From UBA1794 sp031552405 (lineage in GTDB: Bacteria > Bacteroidota > Bacteroidia > Bacteroidales > Bacteroidaceae), in contig JAVBMN010000017.1 of the NCBI GenBank assembly GCA_031552405.1, positions 170,833-234,832 of the forward strand: a stretch of 64,000 bases of DNA, read 5' to 3'. The notes beneath the pieces were generated by a model, which had not been told where the DNA came from, made no database searches, and saw only the letters and a program-made list of their open reading frames with translations. The position numbers and the translations under genes are program-made. Positions 1 to 8,400 of this stretch are shown here, one piece after another (the first letter of the stretch is position 1; each line of letters begins with the position of its first letter).

Positions 1-906
1 ATGATAGAAAGTGATATGCTGAAAATGCGCTTCCCTCGTACTGTTATTGATACCAAAGTCTTTGCGGAATTGAAGGCTATGATTGACGAAAAAGCCTTTG
101 ACACCCATTGGCTCAATCTATTCTGCCATGACATAAAGAATAGTGAAACGAAAGTAAATGGGCAGCTTAATACTTTCGACTGTTTCGCCATGTTAGACTA
201 CGTATATGATACCTATGGAAAAGGCGGGGCTGACAATGTGTGGTTTGCTTCCAGTCCTGAAATTTATGAATACCTGTATACCCGTCTGAACTCAACTATA
301 GAGAAGGTTGTTGAGAATGGTCGTCTCATTATCCGCATTAATGCGGCTGTATTGCCACACTTCTACTTTAAAGATCTTACCTTGAAGTTGCAAAGTAAGA
401 ATGAATTGGTATTTAGCGGTATGGTTCTCTCGTCTAATATAACCCGTGGCAGCTATTCTTCCAACGGAGAAACCGCCCTGATCAACCTCTCATTTTCAGA
501 ATTCCCTTTGCAAAAGGCTGAAAAGTATACCGCCCTGTATGAAGCAGTTCCTACCACAGACAAGAAAGAAGAAGCCTTGTTCTTTATCAATCTCCTTTCT
601 CCTGAACGCCGTTTGCCCTTCTTCAACCGCCTTGCGGTATCTTCCGCGGATGAGCTTGAGCTTCCTTCTTCAAAATCTGAGCCCCTGTTTTACATGGATA
701 AGTCTCACAACTCCCTTCATTTCCTGATGACCGGTGAGGAACCCTATACTGTATTCATCTTTACCCCATCCGGCGAACTAGTAAAACAAGCTACACTCAG
801 CGGTCTTTCCCCAACTCTTCCAATTGATGAACTTTCTCGTGGAGTGTATTGTGTTCAGGTAAGCTGCGCTTCAAAAGTCCGGGAATGGAAATTTACAAAA
901 GGATAA
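1..906 (+). CDS. Polysaccharide deacetylase-like protein, C-terminal part, with T9SS-type sorting tail (5' end outside window)
   Basis: The reading frame is open from the first base, so the true start may lie upstream and the 301 residues seen are probably the C-terminal part. Residues about 35-95 (WLNLFCHDI, then FDCFAMLDYVYDTYGKGG, then VWFASSPEIYEYL) resemble the end of NodB/polysaccharide deacetylase domains used in exopolysaccharide clusters. A beta-rich stretch follows. The last 54 residues (about 248-301) have the layout of a type A T9SS sorting domain: a VFIFTPSGELV strand, a LPIDELSRGVYCVQV strand, and a basic end KFTKG. This implies export across the outer membrane and surface attachment, and fits with porQ, porW and porX elsewhere in the window. 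The stop overlaps the next gene's start (TAATG), so the two are coupled. The deacetylase call is tentative; the sorting-tail call is somewhat firmer. Confidence 0.5.
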   Translation: MIESDMLKMRFPRTVIDTKVFAELKAMIDEKAFDTHWLNLFCHDIKNSETKVNGQLNTFDCFAMLDYVYDTYGKGGADNVWFASSPEIYEYLYTRLNSTIEKVVENGRLIIRINAAVLPHFYFKDLTLKLQSKNELVFSGMVLSSNITRGSYSSNGETALINLSFSEFPLQKAEKYTALYEAVPTTDKKEEALFFINLLSPERRLPFFNRLAVSSADELELPSSKSEPLFYMDKSHNSLHFLMTGEEPYTVFIFTPSGELVKQATLSGLSPTLPIDELSRGVYCVQVSCASKVREWKFTKG

Positions 907-1673
907 TGCTGAATATGCCTACAATGCGCTATGTTCATCATTACCTTGTTGTAATACCTTATTGGAAGCGTTTATTTGATATCGTGATCTCCATAGTAGC
1001 ATTGTGTCTGTTTAGTCCTGTTTTTGCCATAGTTTCCTTGGCGATCTTTATTGAAGACAGAAAACCTATTTTCTGCTATTCAAATCGTGTGGGGCAAAAC
1101 TATTACATCTTTGAGTTTATCAAGTTTCGTTCTGTGTCTTTGAAGCTTGATGGAAAAAGAGCGAATTTGGTAGATGTAAATCAGAATCAACGCGTAAGTG
1201 GTGGAGATGTAATAAGAGAACGTAGCTCTTCGCGGAAAGTATTGCTTTATTCGGACAATGAGACAATAGACGAAGCAGACTATTTATACAAACAAAGGTT
1301 ATCAAATGACGACTTATTCGTTAAGGTAGAGGAGCCTTTCCGTATGACAAGAGTGGGGCGTTTTATTCGAAAATACAGCGTCGATGAATTACCCCAGCTC
1401 ATAAACGTACTAAAGGGCGACATGTCTATAGTGGGTAATCGCCCTTTACCCTTGAGTATTGCCGAAAGGCTTACATCTGATATACACATCGAAAGGTTTT
1501 TAGCTCCATCAGGCATAACTGGCCTGTGGCAAGTAAAAAAACGTGGTGATGATAGAAACTTAACACCCAAAGAGCGTATGCAACTGGATATAGAGTACGT
1601 TCAAAAGATGTCATTTGGATACGATTTAAAGATCCTCTTTCAAACGCTTTTTCATTTTATTCAAAAAGAGTAG
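906..1673 (+). CDS. Bacterial sugar transferase (undecaprenyl-phosphate glycosylphosphotransferase family)
   Basis: This is a 255-residue monotopic membrane enzyme of the WcaJ/PglC superfamily (PF02397). The family moves a sugar-1-phosphate from a UDP-sugar to undecaprenyl phosphate, the first step of lipid-linked glycan assembly. A KRLFDIVIS motif leads into one hydrophobic segment (about residues 24-46). FIKFRS, the RMTRVGRFIRKYSVDELPQL block and the catalytic-type MSIVGNRPLP and PSGITGLWQV motifs follow. The frame is open from 849, but ATG 906 overlaps the upstream stop (TAATG) and has a purine-rich AAAGGA before it, so I chose it. About 55 residues between FIKFRS and RMTRVGR are unusually polar compared with short PglC-type members. 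It is the only initiating transferase in the window and could also serve the glycan locus at 40-55 kb, though it is 39 kb away. Confidence 0.88.
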   Translation: MLNMPTMRYVHHYLVVIPYWKRLFDIVISIVALCLFSPVFAIVSLAIFIEDRKPIFCYSNRVGQNYYIFEFIKFRSVSLKLDGKRANLVDVNQNQRVSGGDVIRERSSSRKVLLYSDNETIDEADYLYKQRLSNDDLFVKVEEPFRMTRVGRFIRKYSVDELPQLINVLKGDMSIVGNRPLPLSIAERLTSDIHIERFLAPSGITGLWQVKKRGDDRNLTPKERMQLDIEYVQKMSFGYDLKILFQTLFHFIQKE

Positions 1674-1767
1674 ATTTCCTGCTTTTCTTCTCCAGAATGT
1701 TGTTTTCACGTTTTTCCTGCTTTGCTGCATAATTCAGTCGTAAAACATTGATTATCAATAAATAAAT

Positions 1768-1819
1768 ACTATGCAGCAAGGTATGCAGCAAGTATGCAGT
1801 AACTTTCTTACTGCATAGT
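1768..1819. repeat. Short ATGCAGCAAG repeats ending in a perfect hairpin
   Basis: Three imperfect copies of TATGCAG(C/T)AAG stand in a row at about 1770-1803. The last forms a perfect 10-bp hairpin, TATGCAGTAA at 1793-1802 pairing with TTACTGCATA at 1808-1817 over a 5-nt loop. The first copy (ACTATGCAG, 1768-1776) can also pair with CTGCATAGT at 1811-1819, so two structures compete. It lies about 95 bp after the sugar transferase stop. No U-tract follows, so it is a weak candidate terminator or mRNA 3' end. Confidence 0.6.
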
Positions 1820-1871
1820 GGATGAAACCCAATACATGTTCTTCTTGGGGAATGGAGATGAGAGGGTTTTG

Positions 1872-1950
1872 AGTCGGCGGCGCCGACTGGCGAGTTGAGG
1901 GGCTCGATTGGCCAGTCGGCGGGCTCGACTCGCGAGTCGACGCCGCCAGC
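1872..1950. repeat. GC-rich cluster of nested palindromes
   Basis: This is the rest of the 363-bp gap 1674-2036. AGTCGGCG (1872-1879) pairs with CGCCGACT (1881-1888). GCCGACTGG (1882-1890) pairs with CCAGTCGGC (1912-1920), with an inner CGAG/CTCG stem. A 16-bp perfect palindrome, TCGACTCGCGAGTCGA, spans 1925-1940. It is much richer in G+C than its flanks. The first two stems share bases, so only one can form at a time. No protein-like reading frame is convincing here. Confidence 0.7.
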
Positions 1951-1957
1951 TGGAAAC

Positions 1958-2046
1958 ATTATCCCCTGCAATGAAACATTTTTGGGTGAATTATACCCAT
2001 GCAATGAAACAAAATTGCTGGAAATTATCCCCTGCAATGAAACATT
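1958..2046 (+). repeat. 33-bp tandem repeat, three copies, each carrying an in-frame ATG
   Basis: Three copies of ATTATcCCCtGCAATGAAACA begin at 1958, about 1991 and 2024, with an exact 33-bp period (11 codons). Copies 1 and 3 are nearly identical, including the preceding GCTGGAAA. Each contains GCAATGAAACA, so ATGs at 1971, 2004 and 2037 are all in frame with the DUF4143 ATPase that follows. The repeat either adds 11-residue units to the protein's N-terminus or supplies three alternative start sites. Confidence 0.8.
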
Positions 2047-3353
2047 ATGTATCTTTACGGCATTTAAAACAAGAACGTTATGTGTTACGGGGAGCTCGTC
2101 AGGTAGGGAAAACGACTATTGTGAATCGTTTTGGCGGGAAGTTTGATAACTATCTTTCGGTTAATCTGGAAAAGTCAGAAGCCAAAAGACTCTTTGAATC
2201 GACCGTCAATGTGAAAGAACTGCTACCTCTCTTATTTTTGTACTGTAACGTAAAAAGACGCGAGGGCAGAACATTACTTTTTATTGACGAGATTCAAAAT
2301 TCACCACACACGGTATCGCTGTTGCGGTATTTCTATGAAGAATTACCAGAGCTTTATGTAATTGCAGCAGGTTCGCTTTTAGAAACCATGTTAGACAGCC
2401 ACATATCGCTACCAGTGGGAAGGGTTCAATATATGGCATTGCAGCCCTGCTCATTCGTTGAATTTCTGAATGCTGTGGGCGAAGAGCGTTTCCTGGAACC
2501 TATACGTAGTGCAAATCTTCCGGATGCATTCCATGGCAGTTTGAATGAATTGTTTAACAGGTATTTTCTTATTGGCGGTATGCCTGAAGTAGTAGCTCGA
2601 TATGCTGTTGAAAGAGACTTTACCGTACTTGACAACGTTTACAATAGCCTGTTGAATGCGTATAAAAACGATGTGGAAAAGTATGCGAAGAGTAATACGC
2701 AGGCATCGGTTATACGTTATATTCTGGAAGAAGGTTGGACTTTTTCCGGTGAAACCGTTACGTTGGGAGGATTTGCCGGTTCACCCTATAAAGCGAGAGA
2801 AACCGGCGAGGCTTTTCGGCTATTGGAAAAAGCCATGTTGCTTGAGTTGGTTTATCCGTTGACAAGTGCTGCAATGCCCATGATTTCCAACCAGAAAAAG
2901 GCGCCGAAGCTTTTTTGGCTTGATGCCGGATTAGTAAATTATGCCGCTAATATCCGAAAAGAGTATGTTGTATCGAGTGACTTGATAGACACTTGGCGAG
3001 GTAAAGCTGCCGAACAAATCGCTGCACAGGAATTAAAAGCGCTTTCATTTGATGTGGGCGTAAAACGTAATTTTTGGATGCGTGCCAAACGGGGCAGTGC
3101 AGCCGAGGTAGACTTCGTGTGTCAATTTGACGGTAAAATAATCCCGATAGAAGTTAAGAGCGGACACAATGCCCACTTGAAATCATTGCATCAATTCATG
3201 GATGAAGCGCCGCATGATATTGCCATCCGGATCTGGACAGGGAAATATGGCATTGATGAGGTCAAAACTCAAAGTCATAAGACTTTTCGTCTCATAAACC
3301 TGCCGTTTTATATGATTGCGGCATTACCTGATATTCTGAGAGAAAACAGTTGA
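2037..3353 (+). CDS. AAA-type ATPase with C-terminal DUF4143 domain
   Basis: With the start at ATG 2037 the protein has 438 residues. In-frame ATGs at 2004 and 1971 come from the tandem repeat and would add 11 or 22 residues. I prefer 2037 because family members begin shortly before the Walker A motif, here GARQVGKT at residues 19-26. LLFIDEIQN is the Walker B motif and AAGSLLETM the sensor-like strand. The C-terminal DUF4143 part ends in a nuclease-like fold (EVDFVCQFDGKIIPIEVKSG) that resembles restriction endonuclease cores. The family is common and often multi-copy in Bacteroidales. Its function is unknown. It is bounded by a palindromic cluster upstream and lies convergent to tsaD, 24 bp away, so it is probably an accessory insertion. 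Confidence 0.85.
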   Translation: MKHYVSLRHLKQERYVLRGARQVGKTTIVNRFGGKFDNYLSVNLEKSEAKRLFESTVNVKELLPLLFLYCNVKRREGRTLLFIDEIQNSPHTVSLLRYFYEELPELYVIAAGSLLETMLDSHISLPVGRVQYMALQPCSFVEFLNAVGEERFLEPIRSANLPDAFHGSLNELFNRYFLIGGMPEVVARYAVERDFTVLDNVYNSLLNAYKNDVEKYAKSNTQASVIRYILEEGWTFSGETVTLGGFAGSPYKARETGEAFRLLEKAMLLELVYPLTSAAMPMISNQKKAPKLFWLDAGLVNYAANIRKEYVVSSDLIDTWRGKAAEQIAAQELKALSFDVGVKRNFWMRAKRGSAAEVDFVCQFDGKIIPIEVKSGHNAHLKSLHQFMDEAPHDIAIRIWTGKYGIDEVKTQSHKTFRLINLPFYMIAALPDILRENS

Positions 3354-3377
3354 TCTATATTGAACGTGTACCCCTAC

Positions 3378-4397
3378 TTACACCGTCACCCGCGAGTATG
3401 CTGGGGCATCTATGGAGCAGAAATCGCTGTGTAAGTATTTATAATAGCCGTCGATGGCGATCATGGCGGCATTATCGGTGGTAAAGCTGAACTTGGGGAT
3501 GAAGACGTTCCATCCGTAGCGTTTGCCATAGTCGAGGAAGGCGTTGCGGAGGGCGGTATTGGCGGATACGCCGCCGGCTACGGCTACCTCTTTGATACCA
3601 AGCTCTTTGGCGGCGAGGTGCAGCTTGCGCATGAGGATGTCTACTACAGTGGCTTCGAGGCTGGCGGCAAGGTCTTCTTTGTGATGCTCGATGAAGTCGG
3701 GGTCTTCCTTAAGCCAGTTGTGCAGGGAGTAGAGGAAAGAGGTCTTCAGGCCGCTGAAGCTGTAGTCATAGCCTTTGATATGGGGTTTGGAGAAGGTATA
3801 GGCTTTGGGGTTTCCCTGGCGGGCGAGGCGGTCTATAATAGGACCTCCGGGGTATCCCAGACCCATTACTTTGGAGCATTTGTCGATGGCTTCGCCGGCG
3901 GCATCGTCGATGGTCTGGCCTACGATTTGCATATCGTTATACGCCTTTACCAAGATGATCTGGGAGTTTCCGCCGGATACGAGCAAGCATAGGAAGGGGT
4001 AGGAGGGTTGATGGGTATCTGCCTCGTCTTCTTGGATGAAGTGGGCCATGACATGGCCGTTCAGGTGGTTTACGTCGATAAGCGGAATGCCCAGTGAACG
4101 GGCAAACCCCTTGGCAAAGGATACTCCTACCAGGAGGGAGCCCATGAGCCCGGGGCCGCGGGTGAAAGCTACGGCGCTGAGATCCTCCTTGGCTATCCCG
4201 GCGCGTTTCAGCGCTTCGTGCACTACGGGGACGATGTTTTGCTGGTGGGCGCGTGAGGCCAGTTCGGGCACTACACCGCCGTAGGAGGCGTGTACCGACT
4301 GGTTCGCAGTGACATTTGACAGCATCACGCCATTACGTATTACGGCTGCCGAGGTATCATCGCAGGAGGATTCGATTCCTAGTATAGTAATATTCAT
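3378..4397 (-). CDS. tsaD: tRNA N6-adenosine threonylcarbamoyltransferase TsaD
   Basis: TsaD transfers the threonylcarbamoyl group to A37 of ANN-decoding tRNAs (t6A synthesis), working with TsaB, TsaE and TsaC; tsaE is at 24341. From ATG 4397 the protein has 339 residues, the usual length. IESSCDDT lies at 8-15, and the metal-binding NHLNGH places His at 111 and 115, the same positions as in E. coli. SGGNS and FTTDNAAMIA follow. The frame is open to 4553, but that would overlap map and precede the conserved start. ATG 4409 (four residues longer) is an alternative. It lies 37 bp downstream of map on the same strand and is probably cotranscribed with it. Confidence 0.96.
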   Translation of the reverse strand: MNITILGIESSCDDTSAAVIRNGVMLSNVTANQSVHASYGGVVPELASRAHQQNIVPVVHEALKRAGIAKEDLSAVAFTRGPGLMGSLLVGVSFAKGFARSLGIPLIDVNHLNGHVMAHFIQEDEADTHQPSYPFLCLLVSGGNSQIILVKAYNDMQIVGQTIDDAAGEAIDKCSKVMGLGYPGGPIIDRLARQGNPKAYTFSKPHIKGYDYSFSGLKTSFLYSLHNWLKEDPDFIEHHKEDLAASLEATVVDILMRKLHLAAKELGIKEVAVAGGVSANTALRNAFLDYGKRYGWNVFIPKFSFTTDNAAMIAIDGYYKYLHSDFCSIDAPAYSRVTV

Positions 4398-4434
4398 TGA
4401 TTCTTTCATTGTTCTATAAATTGACGGGAGGCGC

Positions 4435-5289
4435 TTACCGGGTAAGTATTTCATGACCGGTTTCTGTGATGCAGATGGTGTGTTCCCACTGGGCGGAGGG
4501 GAGTCCGTCTTCGGTATATACGGTCCATTCATCCTCATCGTCCCAGTACACATTGCGCCGGCCGGCGTTTATCATGGGCTCGATGGTGAATACCATGCCG
4601 GGTACTAGGAGCATGCCCTTTCCCTTTTTGCCGATGTGTTCTACATTGGGTTCTTCATGGAACTTTAGGCCGATGCCATGACCGCACAACTCACGCACTA
4701 CGGAGTATCCGTTTTTCTCGGCAAGTTGTTGCACGGCATGACCTATATCTCCCAAGAATCCCCAAGGGCGTGCGGCTTCACATCCGGCTTTAAGGCAATC
4801 AAGGGTCACATGTACCAGTCGCTCCCGTTCAGGAGTGGTTTTACCTATAATGAACATGCGCGAGGCGTCGCTGTAAAAGCCATCCAGAATGGTGCTAACA
4901 TCTACGTTGATAATATCCCCTTCCTGCAGTATTTCTTTATCATTGGGGATTCCATGACACACTATGTTGTTGATGGAGGTGCACAGGCTCTTTGGGAAGT
5001 TGTTATAATGGAGAGGAGCGGGAATGGCGCCATGGGCCACGGTATAGTCGTAAGCCAGCTGGTCGATCTGCGCTGTGCTCATTCCTGCCTTTATCTCCGA
5101 GGCGATATGATCGAGTACGCCGGTGTTGACAGCCCCGCTGCGGCGTATGCCTTCTATCTGTTCAGGAGTTTTAATCATGTTTCTCCAAGGTACCAGATGT
5201 CCTTGGTTTTGAAAGGAAAGCACCTTCTTATCTAATTCCGTAAGCGAAGCCCCCGGTTCGGTTCGCCACCGCCTTTTAATCCGTATCAT
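4435..5289 (-). CDS. map: Methionine aminopeptidase type I
   Basis: Map removes the N-terminal methionine from nascent proteins in the cytoplasm. All five metal ligands are visible: D130 (INVDVS), D141 (FYSDAS), H204 (CGHGIG), E237 (FTIEPM) and E269 (QWEHT). H112 sits in VCHGIP. The 284 residues include an N-terminal extension of about 37 residues ahead of IKTPEQIEGIR. Part of it (QGHLVPWRN) matches the linker of long type I enzymes that carry a SEC-C zinc motif, but no Cys cluster is present here. A TACCTTTG promoter box at 5313-5320 puts the transcript start about 16 nt before ATG 5289, which supports the long start. tsaD follows. Confidence 0.95.
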   Translation of the reverse strand: MIRIKRRWRTEPGASLTELDKKVLSFQNQGHLVPWRNMIKTPEQIEGIRRSGAVNTGVLDHIASEIKAGMSTAQIDQLAYDYTVAHGAIPAPLHYNNFPKSLCTSINNIVCHGIPNDKEILQEGDIINVDVSTILDGFYSDASRMFIIGKTTPERERLVHVTLDCLKAGCEAARPWGFLGDIGHAVQQLAEKNGYSVVRELCGHGIGLKFHEEPNVEHIGKKGKGMLLVPGMVFTIEPMINAGRRNVYWDDEDEWTVYTEDGLPSAQWEHTICITETGHEILTR

Positions 5290-5312
5290 GAATCCCTATT
5301 AAAATTTCGGCG

Positions 5313-5320
5313 CAAAGGTA
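5313..5320 (-). promoter_or_regulatory. Promoter -7 box for map-tsaD
   Basis: Read on the minus strand this is TACCTTTG, an exact match to the Bacteroidota -7 consensus TAnnTTTG. A T-rich TTTTTC stretch sits roughly 20 nt further upstream, where the -33 element is expected. It predicts a short leader before ATG 5289. Confidence 0.7.
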
Positions 5321-5404
5321 CGAAATGTAAAGCGAAAAAGATGCTAAATAATTGGTGAAATACAAGCTTGGATACGATGGCTTTGAGGGGATTTTAGTAT
5401 TTTT

Positions 5405-8400
5405 GTGAGCTGTAAACATATCCGGTACGTCATCAGAGCGCTAAAAAGATTCATAATCATCCTCCTTTACTCAGTAGTAGCTATCTATCTGGGAGTGGTA
5501 ACTATGCTGAATATTCCCTATTTTCAGCGCAAGATGACTGTGGTGGTTACTGAACAACTGGAGGAAATACTGGATACAAAACTAAGTATAAAACGCATTG
5601 ATATAGGCCTGCTTAACCGTCTTGTGATTGACGGGCTTCAGGTAAAAGACCAGCGCAACCGTCCGCTCCTTACCGTATCTCGTTTTTCGGCCAGCTTTGA
5701 GATACTCCCTCTCTTTCAGGGAAAGATATCCATACGCAGCGTGCAGCTCTATGGTATGAATGCCAGCTTGTATAAGACTGCTGAAGAGGCTCCGCTAAAT
5801 TGCCAGTTTCTGATAGATGCCTTCTCTGGAGAGGAGTCCAGGGAAAAAAGCCGCATTGATCTTCGCATCAACTCCTTACTGGTGCGCCAAGGGACGATAT
5901 CCTACGATCTCTTCTCTCAACCCCGTACCCCTGAGCGTTTCAATGCGTCGCACCTGCGCTTCACCAATCTCTCCACCAGCATTTCTTTGAAGCATTTCTC
6001 GGCCGACTCGGTGCATGTGCAGCTTAAACGAATGAGCGTAAAGGAACAATCGGGCCTGGAACTCACCAAACTCAAGTTTCATTTTACCGCCAACCGACAG
6101 GAAGCTTTGCTTGCCGGATTTGAATGTAATCTTCCTAAGAGTGTGGTGAAACTCTCTGACATGACACTCCGATACAAGAATCTGAGTGATATGAAGCACC
6201 TTGCCGATAGTCTGTTTTTCTCCGTAGAAGTGCTTCCTTCCACCCTTATGCCTACTGATTTCGCGCCGCTGCTCCCTGCACTGGCCCGGTTCTCCATACC
6301 CCTTCATTTCGATATGGCAGTGGATGGACGCCTGAATTATCTGAATGTACGGGATATCCATCTGTATTCCTCGCATCACTCCCGGAAGGGGATTGAGCTG
6401 CAGGGAAACATTCACTTGCGCGATCTGCTGCATGGCGACCGCACATATCTGGATGCTAACCTTCGCAGTCATGCCATTACCCCGGATGAGATAGCGATAC
6501 TAAAGGAAGAGTTAGCTGTTGCTGGTGTGAAGCTCCCGGAGGTATTGAACCGCCTAGAAACATTCACCTTGCGTACAGAGCTTACGGGGTACCTGACTGA
6601 TTTGGTGGTCGACTGCGCATTGTTATCTGAAACTGGGAAGCTGCACACCGTATTAAACTGCCGTAGACAAGAGGCCGGCTACCTCCTTTTCGGCGATATA
6701 CAGGCTGAAAATCTTCAGATAGGCACCTTGTTGCAAGAGGAAAAGCTGGGTGCCGCCTCCTTCTTGGTAAAGGCAGAAGCGATGTGGGATCAACGCAAAT
6801 TTTCCTCTGTCAAGTTGCAGGGGGATGTGCAGTCTGTAGAATATCTGAAATACAACTACCAGCATATTCTGTTTGATGGTATGTACGATTTCAAAGGATT
6901 TAACGGGCAAATCGCCCTGAATGACCCTAATGCGGATGTGCTTCTAAGCGGAAAGTTTAATCTGGAATCTGCCCTGAAAGAATACCACCTGACAGCGAAG
7001 CTGCGTCATTTTAAGCCTTATAACCTGAACCTTACCAAGGAGTACGAAGGCAATGCGTTCACGCTGTTGTTGGATGCCGACCTTAAAGGGAATAAGGTGG
7101 AAGATATGATCGGGACTGTGCTTTTGGATTCTGTTATAGTGGATGCTTCCGATAAACAGTATACCATCCCCCATACCAGTCTGGTGCTTTCCGGTACGGA
7201 TGATTCGCGCCGCATACTTCTTGATTCGCCTTTTGCGGAGGGGGATATACAGGGGCGCTTTGATTATAGCACTCTTTCGGCCAGTGTGCTCAATATGTTG
7301 AAGCAATACATCCCTTCCTTGCTTAACCAGGGAGGCAAAAAAAGTCCGGATAATGACTTTCGGTTCTCAGTGGCTTTCTATGATACACACATGCTGACCG
7401 AGATCTTTAAATTGCCTCTTACCATCCATAAGAACTCTGCGTTTAGCGGGTTTATAAAGGATGCTACCCATACGATGCAGCTGCGTGGCAAGTTTCCCGA
7501 CCTGAGCTATGGCGCGTATCGTTTTCATGATGCGGTATTGTCGTGCGACAATACACCCCAGTCGTTCGATTGCAATGTATCGGCCGATGCCCTCATGAAA
7601 TCGGGTGAACTGCTAAGCCTATCCCTCTTGGCGCAGGCCAGTGAGGATCATCTGAATGCTTCTTTTGAATGGGAAAACGAAGCGGAGGTGGAGTACAAAG
7701 GTAAACTCTCTGCTTCAGCTTTTTTACATCGGAATACATTCTCTAATAAGGTGCTGGCGGATATATACCTGCTTCCTACGGACGTGGTGATGGAGGACTC
7801 ACTGTGGAGCCTTGATAGGGCAAATATACAGATCGACTCTAGCAGGATTCATATCTCCGGATTCAGAATGCAGCATGCGCAGCAGTCCGTTCATATCAAT
7901 GGAGATGTGTCTGGTAATGCAGGGGATTCTGTGCGGGTCGACTTGCAGAACTTCAATCTGGGCTACCTCTTTAATGTTATTGATTTCCATCCGGTGGAGT
8001 TCGACGGGTTGGCTACCGGCGTGGCATCTGTTCACCAATTGCTGAGCACCCCTACATTGAGAGCCGCCATGAAAGTAAAAAACTTCTTGTTTAATGATGC
8101 CCTGCTGGGTGATATGGACCTCGACGGCGGATGGGATCCGGAGCAGGATGCCATCCGCCTGAATGGACGCATGCAGGATCAAGGTGTCTACGGCACCCAC
8201 GTAGTGGGAGAGGTATGGCCTAAACGCAAAGGACTCGACTTAAAGATAAAAGCCTCGGGTACCAATATTTCTTTTATACAGCCCTTCGTAGAGGGTACCG
8301 TGTCCAGTATCAGGGGGCGTGTGGCTGGTGACTTCCGCCTGTTCGGAGGCTTTAGCTCTCTTGCTGTGGAAGGAAAGGGCAGGGGTGATGCCTCTTTTCA

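Noticed and set aside
1958..2046. CRISPR array
   Set aside because: Three units with an exact 33-bp period and no distinct spacers; the unit is in frame with the following gene. It is a tandem repeat.
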